Source of the DNA: Rhynchopus euleeides
Taxonomy: Eukaryota; Euglenozoa; Diplonemea; Diplonemida; Diplonemidae
Assembly (NCBI GenBank): GCA_963210315.1
Contig: OY723243.1
Span: forward strand, 1,860,001-1,924,000
Reading direction: 5' to 3'
Length of the DNA stretch: 64,000 bases
The notes under the pieces were generated by a model. It was not told where the DNA came from. It was given only the letters and a program-made list of their open reading frames with translations, and searched no databases. Positions 62,927-64,000 of the stretch are shown piece by piece (position 1 is the first letter of the stretch; each line of letters opens with the position of its first letter). Position numbers and translations under genes: made by a program.

Positions 62927-63937
62927 ATGGCCTTCGACGAGGTGAAAGTAGAGGATGCGGTGCGGCGCCTGAAGAGCATTGTCCGTGCGATCATCGAGCC
63001 GGACGACGTGTCCCCTTTGGAGGACACCTACTGCAACATCGAGCGTGTGACACAGCTGGTGCGTGAGGACAGCGCCTTCCTACACCCCAACGAGTGCGGC
63101 AACGCTGTGGCGGATTGCAACCGCGTTGACAGCAAGGAGGTTGTGGCTGGCGACCTCCTCAAGCGCGTGGCACGCGGTGCCCGTGAGCGCAAGGTGCTGC
63201 GGATGCGATACTCCCTCAAGCGCCTCGCCAAAAGGCTGGAGGCCCGCCCCGCCCGTGCAGCCGTGTTCGAGACGATGGAGCGCGAGGCAGCCGCAGACTT
63301 CATGATGCAGCAGGCCACGCGCATCGAGAAGCTGCAGCAGGAGCTCTCCGCGGCACGCAACGCCCTCGGGCACTACGGCGGTGCCGCCCTGTCCCGTGCA
63401 GGCTCATCCAACTCCTCCGTGATGCGCACCTCGTCCCCCCGCAGCCTGGACCGCTCCTCCTCGCGCGCAGGGTCGCCGCCCCGCATCCCCGACACCGCCG
63501 CAACCGGCAGCAGTCGCAGCCAGCCGCGCCCCGGGCTGCTGCTGGTGAAGACACCGAGCAAGGGGGCGGTGTACACACCCAACCAGCGCCCCATCTCCCC
63601 CCCGAGGGATGGTTACGTGGCAGCGCCGCGGAACCTGGCGCGGGCCAGCTCTGCCGGGCTGAGCGTTTTTAAAACACCCCCTCGGGCAGTCACGCCGGGG
63701 CGTGTCGGCACGCCCAAGCTGGTGACGTCCTCCCGGTCCCGCACCCCACCGCGGCAGCAGGCGGACGGCCTCCGGTCCCGCTCGCCCCCCTCGCGCGGGG
63801 TGCTAGCCTACACCTCGACCTCGCCCTCCATGCCTGCCCTGCAGCTCGCCCGCCGCCTGTCGGCACCTTCGATGTCTCCCCAGCCGGGCAGGCGTCTTGG
63901 TGTCGCTCCTGTCAACCGCAAGGCCTGCCCGATCTAA
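62927..63937 (+). CDS. Ser/Pro-rich basic protein with helical N-terminus, unknown
   Basis: A 336-residue single-exon protein. Residues 1-150 are helical and mixed-charge (VRRLKSIVRAIIEPDDVSPL near the start, EKLQQELSAARNALGHYGGA at the end). Residues 155-336 are Ser/Pro/Arg-rich with many SP and TP sites (SSPRSLDRSSSRAGSPPR, TPSKGAVYTPNQRPISPPRD), typical of proline-directed phosphorylation and microtubule- or cytoskeleton-bound tails. No family was recognised. G/C-ending codon bias supports it. The stop is 63 bases before the window end. Confidence 0.8.
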   Translation: MAFDEVKVEDAVRRLKSIVRAIIEPDDVSPLEDTYCNIERVTQLVREDSAFLHPNECGNAVADCNRVDSKEVVAGDLLKRVARGARERKVLRMRYSLKRLAKRLEARPARAAVFETMEREAAADFMMQQATRIEKLQQELSAARNALGHYGGAALSRAGSSNSSVMRTSSPRSLDRSSSRAGSPPRIPDTAATGSSRSQPRPGLLLVKTPSKGAVYTPNQRPISPPRDGYVAAPRNLARASSAGLSVFKTPPRAVTPGRVGTPKLVTSSRSRTPPRQQADGLRSRSPPSRGVLAYTSTSPSMPALQLARRLSAPSMSPQPGRRLGVAPVNRKACPI

Positions 63938-64000
63938 GCCCTCCCCTGTCCCTCAGCAGAGTCAGGGACGGCTGTGTGTTGGAGTGGAATAATAGTTAGT

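Overview
This is eukaryotic nuclear DNA, most likely from a free-living euglenozoan, with a diplonemid as the best guess. Every convincing protein gene (20 of them) lies on the + strand. Almost every start codon follows, usually within 200 bases, a pyrimidine-rich stretch ending in CAG or TAG, the expected layout for polycistronic transcription with spliced-leader trans-splicing. Conventional GT-AG cis introns (13 resolved, 56 to 222 nt, all starting GTATG) argue against a trypanosomatid. The 991-aa protein at 23.4 kb opens with a domain resembling the N-terminal domain of the kinetoplastid flagellar-pocket collar protein BILBO1, as recalled from memory. The organism is an inference; no rRNA or spliced-leader RNA gene was found.

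Layout. 1-4.4 kb: gene-free, repeat-bearing DNA with a 379-bp tandem duplication. 4.4-26.7 kb: a gene-rich block: a GT32-type glycosyltransferase, a small membrane protein, a YdjC/ChbG-type deacetylase, a proline-rich small protein, a coiled-coil protein, an LRR plus coiled-coil protein, BolA, an MPPED-type metallophosphoesterase, a fatty-acid-hydroxylase-superfamily membrane protein, a ZZ plus SEC-C zinc protein and the BILBO1-NTD-like protein. An element of about 0.8 kb with terminal inverted repeats interrupts it at 6.27-7.09 kb. 26.7-39.5 kb: a repeat island holding two TA-flanked elements back to back, a degenerate hAT-like region with nested foldback elements, a GC-hairpin repeat family, and a minisatellite.

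39.5-59.6 kb: a second gene block: DUF4291 protein, a 1,233-aa low-complexity protein, a polytopic membrane protein, a small hypothetical protein, the alpha subunit of the SRP receptor, a myosin heavy chain and an EF-hand coiled-coil protein. 59.6-62.9 kb: a second copy of the TA-flanked foldback element in opposite orientation, beside a hAT transposase remnant. The window ends with a Ser/Pro-rich basic protein.

The genes do not form a metabolic operon. Several look cytoskeletal (coiled-coil, LRR-coil, BILBO1-NTD-like, myosin, EF-hand), and the others are ordinary housekeeping functions: ER targeting, Fe-S handling, carbohydrate deacetylation, lipid modification. Gene models were built by joining reading frames at GTATG...CAG introns. 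Every multi-exon model gives an intact frame, but none was tested against transcripts.
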